Assembly: GCF_002028455.1 (NCBI RefSeq)
Contig: NZ_MWUM01000016.1
Span: forward strand, 1 to 64,000
DNA from: Zoogloea sp. LCSB751
GTDB taxonomy: Bacteria > Pseudomonadota > Gammaproteobacteria > Burkholderiales > Rhodocyclaceae
Length of the DNA stretch: 64,000 bases
Direction: 5' to 3'
Under the pieces are notes generated by a model, which worked only from the letters and a program-made list of their open reading frames with translations, did not search any database and was not told the DNA's origin. A program made the position numbers and the translations under genes. The stretch's first letter is position 1, and each line of letters begins with the position of its first letter. This document shows, in pieces, positions 24,288 to 35,123 of the stretch.

Positions 24288-27200
24288 ATGAGCAAATACG
24301 ACGACCTGGTTCGCAAGCTAAAAGAGATTTTTCAAATTGACCGTCCTGAGCTGGACTTTGGTGTCTATCGGATTCTCAATGCCCGTGTGGGTGAGATCAA
24401 TGACTACCTTGAGAACGGACTGAAAGCAAAAGTCGTTGAAAGCCTTGCTGCCTCTGGTGCTGGCAACCTAGAAGCCTTGCAAAAAGAGCTGAAGGACAAG
24501 GAAGCCCAGTATCGGGCTGACGGCATGGACCCTGACAATGTGCCGAAGGTGAAGGAATTGCGGCAGAAGATTGCTGACCTTGGTTCAGGTGGGGCAGAAC
24601 ATGAGAATGCCGTTTTCACCCATTTGCTGACCTTCTTTTCCCGCTACTACGACAAGGGCGACTTCATCAGCCAGCGGCGCTACAAGGGCGATACCTATGC
24701 CATTCCCTATGCCGGGGAAGAAGTGGTGTTGCACTGGGCGAACAAAGATCAGTATTACACCAAGAGCGGTGAGAACTTCTCCAACTATGGCTTCAAGCTG
24801 GATGATGGTCGTACCGTCAAGTTCCGCTTGGTGGCGGCAGATACCGCCAAAGACAACCGCAAGGACAATGACAAGGAACGCCTTTTTGTCCTGATTGACC
24901 GGCACACCAGAACCCTTCTGGATGAGAACGGCGATGAGTATGAGCAAGAGTATTTGCCGATTGAAGAAGTCGGCAACGAGCTGGTGATTCGCTTTGATTA
25001 CAAGGCCATGCCCAAGGGCAGTAAGCAGGATGTTCTGGTGTCCAAGGCTGTGGATGCCATTCTTGCCGATCCTGCCGTTCAAGCGCGTTGGCTGGATCTC
25101 AGCCGAAGGGAACCGACAGAGAAAAACCCGCAACGGACATTGTTGGAAAAGTGTCTGACCAGCTACACCACGAAGAATTCAGCCGACTACTTCATTCATA
25201 AAGACTTGGGTGGCTTCCTTCGTCGCGAACTGGACTTCTACATCAAGAATGAAGTCATGCATCTTGATGATGTGCAGTCGGCAGAGAAGTTTTCTGACAT
25301 TGAGAAATCACTTCGCCTGATCCAGACCCTTCGTGCCATTGCGTTAGACCTGATCACCTTTCTTGCACAACTGGAAGACTTCCAGAAGAAACTTTGGTTG
25401 AAGAAGAAGTTTGTGGTTAGCACGAATTACTGCATTACTCTTGATCGCATTCCAGAGAGTCTTTATCCAGATGTTGTGGCTAACAAGAAGCAGTGGGAGC
25501 AGTGGTCGCTATTGGGAATGCTTGATTCTGAAAAGAAAGATCTTCTGAGTGATTCCAGTGTTGGTTCTGTTGATTACCTTAAATCGCATCAATTCCTGAT
25601 GGTGGATACGTCGGTATTTGATGGTGAATTCAAAAAGTCTTTGTTAAGCGAAATACAAGATTTGGATTGTGAGCTAGATGGACTTTTGATGCATAGTGAT
25701 AACTTTCAGGCATTAAATGTTCTGCAAGATAAATATCGTAATGGCATTAAAGGTGTGTATATAGATCCGCCATACAATACCGATGCTTCGCCAATTGTTT
25801 ATAAGAATGGTTACCAACATTCATCTTGGGCTAGTCTTTTTGGTGATCGAATGTCTATGGCGATGCCACTTCTTGAGGATGGTAGTCTTGTTTGTGTCGC
25901 CATTGATGACTTTGAATATCACCATCAGTTTTCAATAATGAGTGGAAACTTAGGTTTCAATCATAGTGGCACTGCTGTTGTTAGAAGTAAGCCTCAAGGG
26001 CGTCCGACACTCTCTGGATTCTCTGCTAATCATGAGTATGCTGTCTTTTGGTCGCGTGCAGAAAAGCCCGTGCTTGGTCGACTTTCAAGAAAGGGGTCAA
26101 AGGCTGATCGTTATCCGTACTCAGATGAAAAGGGTATTTATTCCTGGTCAAATTTTCGAAAATCTGGAACAGACTCAAATAGAGAAGACAGGAAGAAGTC
26201 TTTTTATCCGGTTTTTGTAAAAGGAGATGAAGTTCGTGTTCCTGAAATGTCTCTTAACCTAGAGACTGAAGGATGGGATGTTTTGTAACAACCCGTTCTT
26301 GGTGAAGTTGCAGTTTGGCCTATCGATCAAGATGGAAACGAGAAAGTCTGGACGTGTTCTGCAAAAAGACTTCGTGGGGAACTTCATGATTTGAAGGTTA
26401 TACGTGACAACGATGGAAGCATTGAGCTTCAAAAGAAATACAGACCTAATCAAGATGGTGCTCTGCCGGGAACATGGTGGGATGGTTCAGAGTATTCAGC
26501 CAGTGAAAGTGGAACTAAAGTTTTGAAAGATTTGTTCAAAGCTAAAGACTTTGATTTTCCAAAAAGCATTAATCTTGTAGTAGATAATTTGCGGGTCTTG
26601 AATATACAAAATTCAGAAGTGGTTCTGGATTATTTCGGCGGTTCTGCGACGACGGCTCATGCCGTCCTTAGTCTCAATCGCGAAGATGGTGGCCATAGAA
26701 AATATATTGTTGTTGAGCAAGGCGAATATTTTGACACTGTAACAAAACCTCGTATTCAAAAGATTGTTTATTCTTCTGACTGGAAGGATGGGAAGGCTAC
26801 GGCAATAAATTCTGGGATTTCTCATTTTTTCAAATTCATCAAACTTGAAAGCTATGAAGATACGCTGAACAATCTTCATTTGACTCGTTCTAAATCCCAG
26901 CAAAGTCTTCTTGACTCCATGCCGTCAGAGGCGAAGGAAGACTACCTTTTGCGTTACATGCTGGATATTGAAAGTCGTGGCTCTTTGCTATCAGTGGATA
27001 AATTCAAGAAGCCCTTTGACTGCAAGCTGAAGGTAACGGTGGATTCTGCGGGGGCCTATGAAGAGCGAACCATTGACCTGGTGGAAACCTTCAACTACTT
27101 GATTGGTCTGCGGGTCAAGCATGTAGATATGCAAATTGACCGGGGGTTTGTCGCCGTTACTGGTGTGCTTCCGTCTGGTGAAAAAGCTCTGGTGCTGTGG

Positions 27201-27422
27201 CGGGATGTTGAAAAGCTCTCGTATGACGAGCTGAACCGCTTGTGCGACAAGCTGGCAATCAACCCTGCTGACAGTGAATTTGATGTCGTCTACATCAATG
27301 GTGATCACAACATTCCGGCAGTCTTCACCAGCACAGAAGCCGAAGGGGGTATCACCAAAACCCTGAAGATTCGCCAGATTGAACCTGAGTTCATGTCCCG
27401 CATGTTCAACACGGAAGCTTGA
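24288..27422 (+). pseudogene. Type III-like adenine methyltransferase (Mod), split by one in-frame TAA
   Basis: Read through, the gene encodes ~1044 residues, longer than the usual 600-700 for type III Mod because of a ~450-residue N-terminal extension. A beta-class amino-methyltransferase layout is seen: DPPYNTD near residue 490 (motif IV) and DYFGGSATTAHAV near residue 780 (SAM-binding motif I). Codon 667 (26286-26288) is TAA, and the same frame continues directly with QPVLGEVAVWPIDQDG, matching the family's LEEP-(x)-VWPI region. The stop separates motif IV from motif I, so neither part should methylate alone. No ribosome binding site or ATG restarts the second part. Codon use from ~25,400 to ~26,930 is more AT-rich than the flanks. 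Confidence 0.85.
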
Positions 27423-27424
27423 CC

Positions 27425-30400
27425 ATGGCCAGCTTTCACAAACAGCTTGTTCTTAACCAGTGGTTGTTGGGCTTCTTCAAGGGTGGCAGTCTTGCCGGTC
27501 TGAAAATTCGTCTGGGTGAAGATCGGCATGAAGGCATAGATGATGACGGGCAAACCGGCTTCTTTCATGAGCTGACCCAGAACCTGTTTGAAGTGGATCG
27601 GTTCAGTGATCAAGAGTTTCGTCGCTATGACCTGAACATTGTCCAGCACTGGAACGCCATCACCGAACGGCGCAACAAGCTTGAGGGCACTGTTCTCAAC
27701 ATGAAGTATTTCCAGTATCTGTCTCTGCTCTTCACAGAGATTTATCTGGACTGGTATTTCAACAAGCCCCAAGCCTTGCTGGATGGCCTGAACGAGCAAC
27801 TGAAAGCCTACAACAAGCAAGCCGATGCGGATAACCGCTTTCAGCCGTTCAATGCTGACGAGCTGAACAAGCTGGCCTTCTGGAATGCCACGGGCAGCGG
27901 CAAGACCCTGCTGCTGCATGTGAATATTCGCCAGTACCTGCACTACTTCCAGAACGGCAAGGATACCTACCCAGACAAAATCATTCTGCTCACGCCGAAT
28001 GAAGGCTTGTCTCGCCAGCACTTGGCTGAACTGAACTTGTCGGGTTTTGGCTTCAGCCGCATGTTTGACAAGAATCGCAGTGGTGTCTTCAAGGGCACGA
28101 TTGAGATTATTGACATCAACAAGCTGGGCGACGAAATGGGCGACAAGACCGTTGCCGTTGAAGCCTTTGAAGGCAAAAACCTGGTGCTGGTGGATGAAGG
28201 CCACCGTGGCACGGGCACGGCAGCAGGGGCCTGGATGTCTCGCCGTGAAACGCTGGTTCGTGGTGGTTTTGCCTTTGAGTATTCCGCCACCTTCGGTCAG
28301 GCTGTCGCCAAGGGTTTTACGGTTCAGAAGGCCGAAGCCGAGTTGATGAAAAAGAAGGCGAAAGTTCTCTTTGAAACCACGAACCTGAAGAAGCTGGATG
28401 AGTCGCAGAAGCAGTCTTTGACCCTGACCACGGAAGAAAAACGGCGGGCTCGCACCTTGGCAACTCGTGAGGTGTACGCCAAGGGCATTCTGTTTGACTA
28501 TTCCTACAAGTTTTTCTACGAAGATGGCTATGGCAAGGAATCGCTCATCCTTAACCTGAAGGATGAAGACTTCAGCCAAGAAGACATTGCCCGTCAATAC
28601 TTCACGGCCTGCCTGTTGAGCTTCTACCAGCAGCAATACCTGTGGGGTGCGAACCGCGACAAGCTGACCGATTTCAACATTGAAAAGCCCTTGTGGGTGT
28701 TCGTCGGCAATACGGTGTCGGGTGAAGATTCGGACATCCTGAATGTGTTGCGTTTCTTTGCGGGGTTCCTGAACGATGAAGCCAAAACCAAGCTGTGGCT
28801 GAAGGATTTGCTGGCTAACACGGCACGCTTGCTGGACGGTAAGGGTCGCAATATTTTCCATGACCGTTTCACCCCGTTGATGGCGTTTAGTGCGGATGAT
28901 GTGTACAACGGCATCCTGAAGCTCTTGTTCAATGCTGATGCCAAGCAACGGCTGAAGGTGGTCAATCTCAAAAACAGCAAGAGCGAACTGGTGCTTCGGG
29001 TGGGTGAGTCGGAGCCGTTCGGCTTGATCAACATCGGTGACGATGCTGGCTTTTTCAAGGAAGCCGAAAAGCCAGAAAACCTGGCGTTGTTTGACACGGA
29101 AGCGGATGACTTCGGCGGGTCGGTGTTCGGCACACTGAACAACAAGGACAGTGAGTTGCATGTGCTGATTGGCTCCCGCAAATTCACTGAAGGCTGGAGC
29201 AGTTGGCGGGTTTCCACCATGGGCCTGCTGAACATGGGGAAGGGCGAAGGCTCACAGATCATCCAGTTGTTCGGTCGTGGTGTTCGTCTGAAAGGGCGGG
29301 ATTACTCTCTCAAGCGCAGCACACCAGCCCAACGGCCTAAAGGGGCCCACCTTGAACGCTTGGAAACCTTAAATATTTTTGGTGTGAATGCAGGCTACAT
29401 GGCCGCCTTCAAGGAATACCTGAAAGAAGAAGGGATCACCCCGACCGATGAAATCATTGAACTGGATTTTGAGACTCGGCCCAATCTGCCGAAGAGCAAG
29501 CTCAAAACCCTGTCGCTGAAGGACGGCTACAAGGACAACCAGATCAAGGGATTCAAGCGCACCGTTTATCCGTGGCTCTACGAAGTGCCTGCTGAGTTTG
29601 CGGGCAAGATCAAGGAAGCCCACATTACCTTGGACTTGTATCCCAAGCTGGAAGCACTGGCCAGTCAGGACAAGGGCGGGGCCGGCCCTGAAGGCAATAT
29701 TCGGCACATGGGCAAGATTGCCAGTGAAACCATGGCACTGTTTGACTTTGATCGCATCTACCTTGCGGTGCAAGAGTTCAAGCAACTGCGAAGCTGGAGC
29801 AACCTGCGACTAGACCGGGCTCGCCTGATGGATTTTTGCCTGAACCATCATGACTGGTACACGTTGTTCATCCCGAAATCTGAACTGAGCATTCGTGGCT
29901 TTGCCGATATTCTCAAACAGGAAGAAATTCTGATCCGTCTGCTTCAGGACTACACCGACAGGTTCTACAAGTCTTTGAAGTCCGCGTATGAAGGGCAGTT
30001 CTACGACATCGTGACCGTCAAGGAGGACGACGATACGCTGCTCAAGGTTTATCAGTTTGAGATTGAAGACACCGAAGACGGTGAAGCCTACGAGAAGAAA
30101 CTGAAGCAGCTCCAAGCGTTGGTGCGGGATGGCAAGCTGGGCGAAGCGAGTCAGTGGAATGCGGGTCAGATGGTGGCGATCTGTTTTGACAGCCATCTGT
30201 ATTACCCCCTGTTCGCCATTGAAGGCGCGGTTCCGCTAAAAATGCGTCCCCTTGCTTTTGATGCACCCAGCGAAATCCAGTTTGTGCGGGACCTGGAAGC
30301 TTTTTACCAGTCGCCCTTGGGGCAACAGATCATTGGTAAGCGCAGTCTTTATTTGCTGCGCAATGCCGATACCAAAGCCAAAGGGCTGGGCTTTGCCTTG

Positions 30401-30730
30401 GCGGGAAATTTCTATCCCGACTACCTGCTATGGCTGGTAGATGAAGAAACGGGCCAGCAGTGCCTGAACTTCATTGATCCGAAGGGTATTCGGCAGATGA
30501 ACCTGACCGATCCCAAGTTGGGTCTATATAAGGAAGTCAAAGTTCTTCAGGACAAGCTGGGCGATCCCAAGCTGACACTCAACGCCTTCATTCTGTCTGG
30601 GACAGCCTTTGGTGACTTGCTGAATGTGACCTGCAAGCAACAGGAACTGGAAGAACGGAATGTGCTCTTCATGGACGAAGGTGGGCCGGCTTACCTGAAG
30701 AAAATGTTTGAACGGACAGGGGTGCTGTGA
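27425..30730 (+). CDS. Type III restriction enzyme Res-like helicase-nuclease
   Basis: A 1101-residue protein that would cut DNA when guided by Mod. Near residue 155 is the P-loop WNATGSGKTLLLH, near residue 255 the DEAH-like VDEGHRGTG, and at residues ~585-625 the late helicase motifs SRKFTEGWSSW and QIIQLFGRGVRL. Near residues 995-1018 NFYPDYLLWL and FIDPKG form a PD-(D/E)XK nuclease site. The ATG at 27425 starts 2 bp after the mod stop, so translation is coupled. The frame is intact even though mod is broken. Type III Res normally needs Mod for site recognition, so restriction is probably silent. Confidence 0.88.
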   Translation: MASFHKQLVLNQWLLGFFKGGSLAGLKIRLGEDRHEGIDDDGQTGFFHELTQNLFEVDRFSDQEFRRYDLNIVQHWNAITERRNKLEGTVLNMKYFQYLSLLFTEIYLDWYFNKPQALLDGLNEQLKAYNKQADADNRFQPFNADELNKLAFWNATGSGKTLLLHVNIRQYLHYFQNGKDTYPDKIILLTPNEGLSRQHLAELNLSGFGFSRMFDKNRSGVFKGTIEIIDINKLGDEMGDKTVAVEAFEGKNLVLVDEGHRGTGTAAGAWMSRRETLVRGGFAFEYSATFGQAVAKGFTVQKAEAELMKKKAKVLFETTNLKKLDESQKQSLTLTTEEKRRARTLATREVYAKGILFDYSYKFFYEDGYGKESLILNLKDEDFSQEDIARQYFTACLLSFYQQQYLWGANRDKLTDFNIEKPLWVFVGNTVSGEDSDILNVLRFFAGFLNDEAKTKLWLKDLLANTARLLDGKGRNIFHDRFTPLMAFSADDVYNGILKLLFNADAKQRLKVVNLKNSKSELVLRVGESEPFGLINIGDDAGFFKEAEKPENLALFDTEADDFGGSVFGTLNNKDSELHVLIGSRKFTEGWSSWRVSTMGLLNMGKGEGSQIIQLFGRGVRLKGRDYSLKRSTPAQRPKGAHLERLETLNIFGVNAGYMAAFKEYLKEEGITPTDEIIELDFETRPNLPKSKLKTLSLKDGYKDNQIKGFKRTVYPWLYEVPAEFAGKIKEAHITLDLYPKLEALASQDKGGAGPEGNIRHMGKIASETMALFDFDRIYLAVQEFKQLRSWSNLRLDRARLMDFCLNHHDWYTLFIPKSELSIRGFADILKQEEILIRLLQDYTDRFYKSLKSAYEGQFYDIVTVKEDDDTLLKVYQFEIEDTEDGEAYEKKLKQLQALVRDGKLGEASQWNAGQMVAICFDSHLYYPLFAIEGAVPLKMRPLAFDAPSEIQFVRDLEAFYQSPLGQQIIGKRSLYLLRNADTKAKGLGFALAGNFYPDYLLWLVDEETGQQCLNFIDPKGIRQMNLTDPKLGLYKEVKVLQDKLGDPKLTLNAFILSGTAFGDLLNVTCKQQELEERNVLFMDEGGPAYLKKMFERTGVL

Positions 30731-30737
30731 TCTTTGA

Positions 30738-30760
30738 GACCACGGTTCCAAACCGTGGTC
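30738..30760. terminator. Hairpin between res and the integrase gene
   Basis: A 10-bp perfect stem, GACCACGGTT with its complement, closes on CCA 7 bp after the res stop and 18 bp before the convergent integrase stop. There is no strong T tract directly after it on either strand, so efficiency is uncertain. Confidence 0.55.
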
Positions 30761-30778
30761 CCTTGTCTGCTGCTATTT

Positions 30779-32050
30779 TTAGCGGTCGGCATTGTAGGTG
30801 TCATTGGTCACATTGGTGCTGCTGTGACCAGCCAGCAAGCTGATTTCCTTGGGTGTCAGCTTCTCGCCGTTTTGTAGCTTGCGGATGATGCCTGACAGGT
30901 CTTGGTCAATGGCAACTTTCTGTTTTTCAATCTCGGTCGTCTTCAACCCGAAGACCTTGGCAAGCTTGAAGTTGTTGCCTTCGGCTTGACGCAGATTGTT
31001 CGTGATGGCGGTCCTTCTCGTGTCATGGAAGTAAAGCCGTTCTCTTTCATTATCGTAGTAGCCAAGTTGTTTTGTTGCTTCAACCCAATAAGCGCGCATG
31101 TTGAAGTAGGTAAGCTTGAAGACTTTGCCTTTTTCTTTCCTTCGGTCGTTTAGGTATTCAAGGAAAGATGGCTCAATGGGGATGTCACGGGGCTTTCCGT
31201 TTTTTGTCTTCGGGATCAAGACGGTCTGATTTTTCCAGTCAATGTTTTCCCATTCCATTGAAAGACACTCAACACGGCGGCAGCCTGAGTAGATGCACTG
31301 GATGAAGCAATAGTAGGGCTCTTGGTTGGCCTTCATTTGTAGGTATTCTGCAATCTTCAATGTTTGTTCTTCATTGATGATGGTTCTTCTACTGTTGTCT
31401 GGCTTGGGCTTCTCGTTTCTGGGAAGTTTCTTGACGGGGTTTTCAAGGCCATCTTCAAATTCAGTGAAGTATTTATAGGCGTGGGTGAAAGCCCCCGAAA
31501 TTGTAGAAAGCTCACGAAGTAGGGTGTTTGCCTTCACCTTTCTTGCCTTGATATAGGCAATGATGAGCTGCATATCTACTGTCTCAACGAAAAAATCGCC
31601 AAACGGAATTCCGTCCTTCATGTAGTCAAAGGAATCATTTCGGGTTTGCTCGATAATTGCCTGAACAATCGTCTTGCTGTACTTGTACTTGTTGATCCGC
31701 TTGTGAATCAGCTCGTAGGGAATCTTGAACTCAGGAATGGCCCTTAGACTGCGATTTTGATTGGTCTTGTAGGAGTTGGGGCTTTGTTTGGACAGGTGTT
31801 GCTTGAAGTGCTCTGCCAAGAGCATTCTCATGGTGATCTTGTTCGCTTCGGCGATCAGGTTCTCTACCGTGGCCATGCCCGATAGCTCTTTTTCCTTCTG
31901 AGCTTCCCAATCCTTGGCTTCTCGCTCGGTATCAAACAGCTTGGTATGAGCCTTGCCGTTGTGCTTTACCTGGGCACGGTATTTGACTACTGTGATGTTC
32001 CGCTTGGTCTCTGGGTTCTTGCGGGAATACTCAACGGTATAGACGGACAT
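30779..32050 (-). CDS. Tyrosine recombinase (integrase) of the element
   Basis: A 423-residue site-specific recombinase that inserts and excises the element. The catalytic set is visible: first Arg in YSGCRRVECLSMEW near residue 255, HDTRRT near residue 342, LAGHSSTNVT near residue 410 and the nucleophile in NDTYNADR at the very C terminus. An N-terminal SAM-like core-binding domain precedes it. The gene reads away from the right junction, ~180 bp from the rarA remnant, the usual place for an integrase. The start codon is preceded by a weak site. Direct repeats of TTTGTGCC between it and the junction are probable arm-type sites. Confidence 0.92.
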   Translation of the reverse strand: MSVYTVEYSRKNPETKRNITVVKYRAQVKHNGKAHTKLFDTEREAKDWEAQKEKELSGMATVENLIAEANKITMRMLLAEHFKQHLSKQSPNSYKTNQNRSLRAIPEFKIPYELIHKRINKYKYSKTIVQAIIEQTRNDSFDYMKDGIPFGDFFVETVDMQLIIAYIKARKVKANTLLRELSTISGAFTHAYKYFTEFEDGLENPVKKLPRNEKPKPDNSRRTIINEEQTLKIAEYLQMKANQEPYYCFIQCIYSGCRRVECLSMEWENIDWKNQTVLIPKTKNGKPRDIPIEPSFLEYLNDRRKEKGKVFKLTYFNMRAYWVEATKQLGYYDNERERLYFHDTRRTAITNNLRQAEGNNFKLAKVFGLKTTEIEKQKVAIDQDLSGIIRKLQNGEKLTPKEISLLAGHSSTNVTNDTYNADR

Positions 32051-32113
32051 GCTAACCCCTACGTGTGATGTGGCTGCAAAAGTGTGCGGCCGCCGACTGC
32101 TGAAAGCCAGATC

Positions 32114-32168
32114 GGCACAAAGAAAAAAGTTTGTGCCAAATTTGTGCCGCGTTCAAGAAATTTGTGCC
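32114..32168. repeat. TTTGTGCC repeats near the right att site
   Basis: TTTGTGCC occurs at 32130-32137, 32141-32148 and 32161-32168, with an inverted copy (GGCACAAA) at 32114-32121. They lie between the integrase start and the junction at ~32,230. Clusters of short direct repeats beside the core are typical arm-binding sites for tyrosine recombinases or excisionases. Confidence 0.6.
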
Positions 32169-32229
32169 GAAAAGTCTGTTAAAAATCGTCGTAAGTCGTT
32201 ATTTCATAACAAAGTCCAGTGCTTTAGTG

Positions 32230-32265
32230 ACCGTTTCAACAAGGCCCAGCAGGATGCTTTCCTGC
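32230..32265. other. Right attachment junction (attR) inside rarA
   Basis: Conserved rarA codons (RFNKAQQDAFLP) begin at 32232, while the DNA to the left is unrelated and AT-rich. Within the conserved part GCAGGA-TGCTT-TCCTGC (32249-32265) is a perfect 6-bp dyad with a 5-bp spacer, the size of a recombinase core site. The exact crossover needs the left junction, which is outside the window. Confidence 0.65.
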
Positions 32266-33215
32266 CTTTCGTGGAACAGGGGTTGGTCACGCTGGTGGGC
32301 GCGACGACCGAGAATCCGTCCTTCGAGGTGAATTCGGCGCTGCTGTCGCGGGCCGCGGTTTATGTGCTGCAGCCCTTGAGTGCCGGGGAACTGGCTGAGC
32401 TTTTCGCGCGGGCGCGTGCCTTCGCCTGCCCAGAGCTGGTTTTCGAGGACGATGCCCGCGACCGCCTGACCGGTTTTGCTGATGGCGACGCGCGGCGCAT
32501 GCTCAATCTGCTCGAACAGGTGCATACGGCGGCCACGACGGCCGACGTCAATCCCGTCACGCCGGCCTTCATCGACGAAGCCCTGTCCCGCAACCTGCGT
32601 CGTTTCGACAAGGGTGGCGAAGCTTTCTACGATCAGATCTCGGCGCTGCACAAGTCGGTGCGCGGCTCCGATCCCGATGCGGCACTGTACTGGCTGTGCC
32701 GGATGCTCGATGGCGGTGCCGAGCCGCTCTACATGGGGCGGCGTCTGGTGCGCATGGCCATCGAGGACATCGGCCTGGCGGATCCGCGGGCGCTGGAAAT
32801 CTGCCTGAACGCCTGCTCCACGTATGAACGGCTGGGCTCTCCGGAAGGAGAGCTGGCGCTGGCTCAGGCAGCGGTTTTCCTGGCCTGCGCAGCCAAATCG
32901 AACGCGGTATACAAGGCGTATAATGCGGCGCGAAAGTTCGTGGCCGACGATGTGTCCCGCCCGGTACCGATCCACCTGCGTAACGCGCCCACCAAGCTCA
33001 TGAAGGAGCTGGGTTACGGCAAGGCCTACCGCTACGCCCACGACGAGCCGGGTGCCTATGCAGCGGGAGAGAGCTACTTTCCGGAAGGGATGGCGAAGCC
33101 GGGCTGGTATGTGCCGGTCGAGCGGGGCATGGAGGCGAAGATTGCCGAAAAACTGGCCCGCCTGCGCGAACTGGATCGGGACTATGCGGCCCGCGCAGGC
33201 GACGGTAAGGCTTAG
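32232..33215 (+). pseudogene. rarA: RarA (MgsA) replication-associated AAA+ ATPase, 3' part only
   Basis: RarA acts at stalled replication forks. Only residues from RFNKAQQDAFLP onward are present (~327 residues): the sensor 1 segment VGATTENPSFEVNSALLSRA, the winged helix region and the C-terminal tetramerisation domain ending VERGMEAKIAEKLARLRELD. The Walker A and B motifs are missing because the element inserted upstream. An open frame extends left to 32049, but its first ~60 residues come from element DNA and do not resemble RarA. The stop overlaps the convergent small gene by 3 bp. Excision of the element should restore the full gene. Confidence 0.88.
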
Positions 33216-33475
33216 TGCGAGACGGGATGGCTCGCCATGAAGCGATCGCGGGCTGCGCGGAAACGCTGGGCGCGGGTACGATCGCCGCTTTCCTCGGCTT
33301 CGTCCACCAGATCGCGCATGAACTGGGTCAGCATCAACGTCCCTTCGGGGGTCTGAACCAAGCCGCAGGCAATCTGGGCGGCCGCTGCCTCGGGAATGTC
33401 GTGATGTTCGGCGATGATGGCAACGTCTTCGTCGGTCAGGTCGCAGTAATCCAGGCAGTCGCGGATGGACAACAT
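33212..33475 (-). CDS. 87-residue conserved hypothetical protein
   Basis: The ATG at 33475 follows AAGGAGACACC, so the longer open frame with a TTG start that overlaps this site is rejected. The protein is helical and acidic (LSIRDCLDYCDLTDEDVAII, then AEHHDIPEAAAAQIACGLVQ). Similar short proteins beside rarA or in betaproteobacterial genomes are uncharacterised as far as I know. It is convergent with rarA and divergent from serS across a 264-bp gap with no other gene. Confidence 0.65.
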   Translation of the reverse strand: MLSIRDCLDYCDLTDEDVAIIAEHHDIPEAAAAQIACGLVQTPEGTLMLTQFMRDLVDEAEESGDRTRAQRFRAARDRFMASHPVSH

Positions 33476-33739
33476 TGGTGTCTCCTTCAATGGATTTGGT
33501 CGCAGGAAAACAGCGCCGTCTATGGACGCCTTTTCTTTAATTGTGACCGTTGAGTTCGTTAAATCAAGAAAACTTTGACTCGAAGCGAGCTATTAACTTC
33601 TTGATTTCTATTGTTTCTGGTGTCTCGGGCAGCGTCGCTGATGGTGCGCTGCAATATAACTGAAAACCGGAAGTCGTGTTCGGCAATTTCCGAATCTGAC
33701 GTCCAGACCTGCTAGCTTCTGATTTGAATAGGGATTCCC

Positions 33740-35026
<1,287 letters not shown>

Positions 35027-35035
35027 CTTCATGAG

Positions 35036-35063
35036 CCGGGCGGGCGAGAGTCCGCCCGGTTTT
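35036..35063 (+). terminator. serS terminator
   Basis: CCGGGCGG pairs with CCGCCCGG and is followed by TTTTC, 10 bp after the serS stop. Confidence 0.8.
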
Positions 35064-35123
35064 CAAATTACCGTCCAAGCTGTATATTAGAAAACATTAA
35101 TTTTCTAAATTTAGAGGCTGATC

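Larger units (their letters stand above)
1..32230. mobile_element. Right-hand part of an integrated mobilizable element
   Basis: This stretch carries conjugation genes (coupling protein, MobF-type relaxase, RHH accessory protein), replication and partition genes, phosphite-use and restriction cargo, and a tyrosine recombinase at its right end. The right boundary is placed where reading enters conserved rarA codons at about 32,230, which coincides with a jump to much higher G+C. The left end is not in the window, so total size is unknown but exceeds 32 kb. No type IV secretion channel genes are present here, and the coupling protein gene is cut by an IS, so self-transfer from this copy looks unlikely unless functions are supplied elsewhere. 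It could equally be an integrated plasmid, because it carries a replication helicase and ParA-like gene. Confidence 0.85.

Noticed and set aside
27305..29161. 618-residue reverse-strand frame
   Set aside because: It is the complement of the Res gene, whose helicase motifs fix the coding strand.
32049..32231. Native 5' end for rarA
   Set aside because: The first ~60 codons are element DNA with no RarA similarity and overlap the integrase start.
33476..33739. T-box leader upstream of serS
   Set aside because: No specifier loop or T-box sequence, and the host group does not usually use T-boxes.
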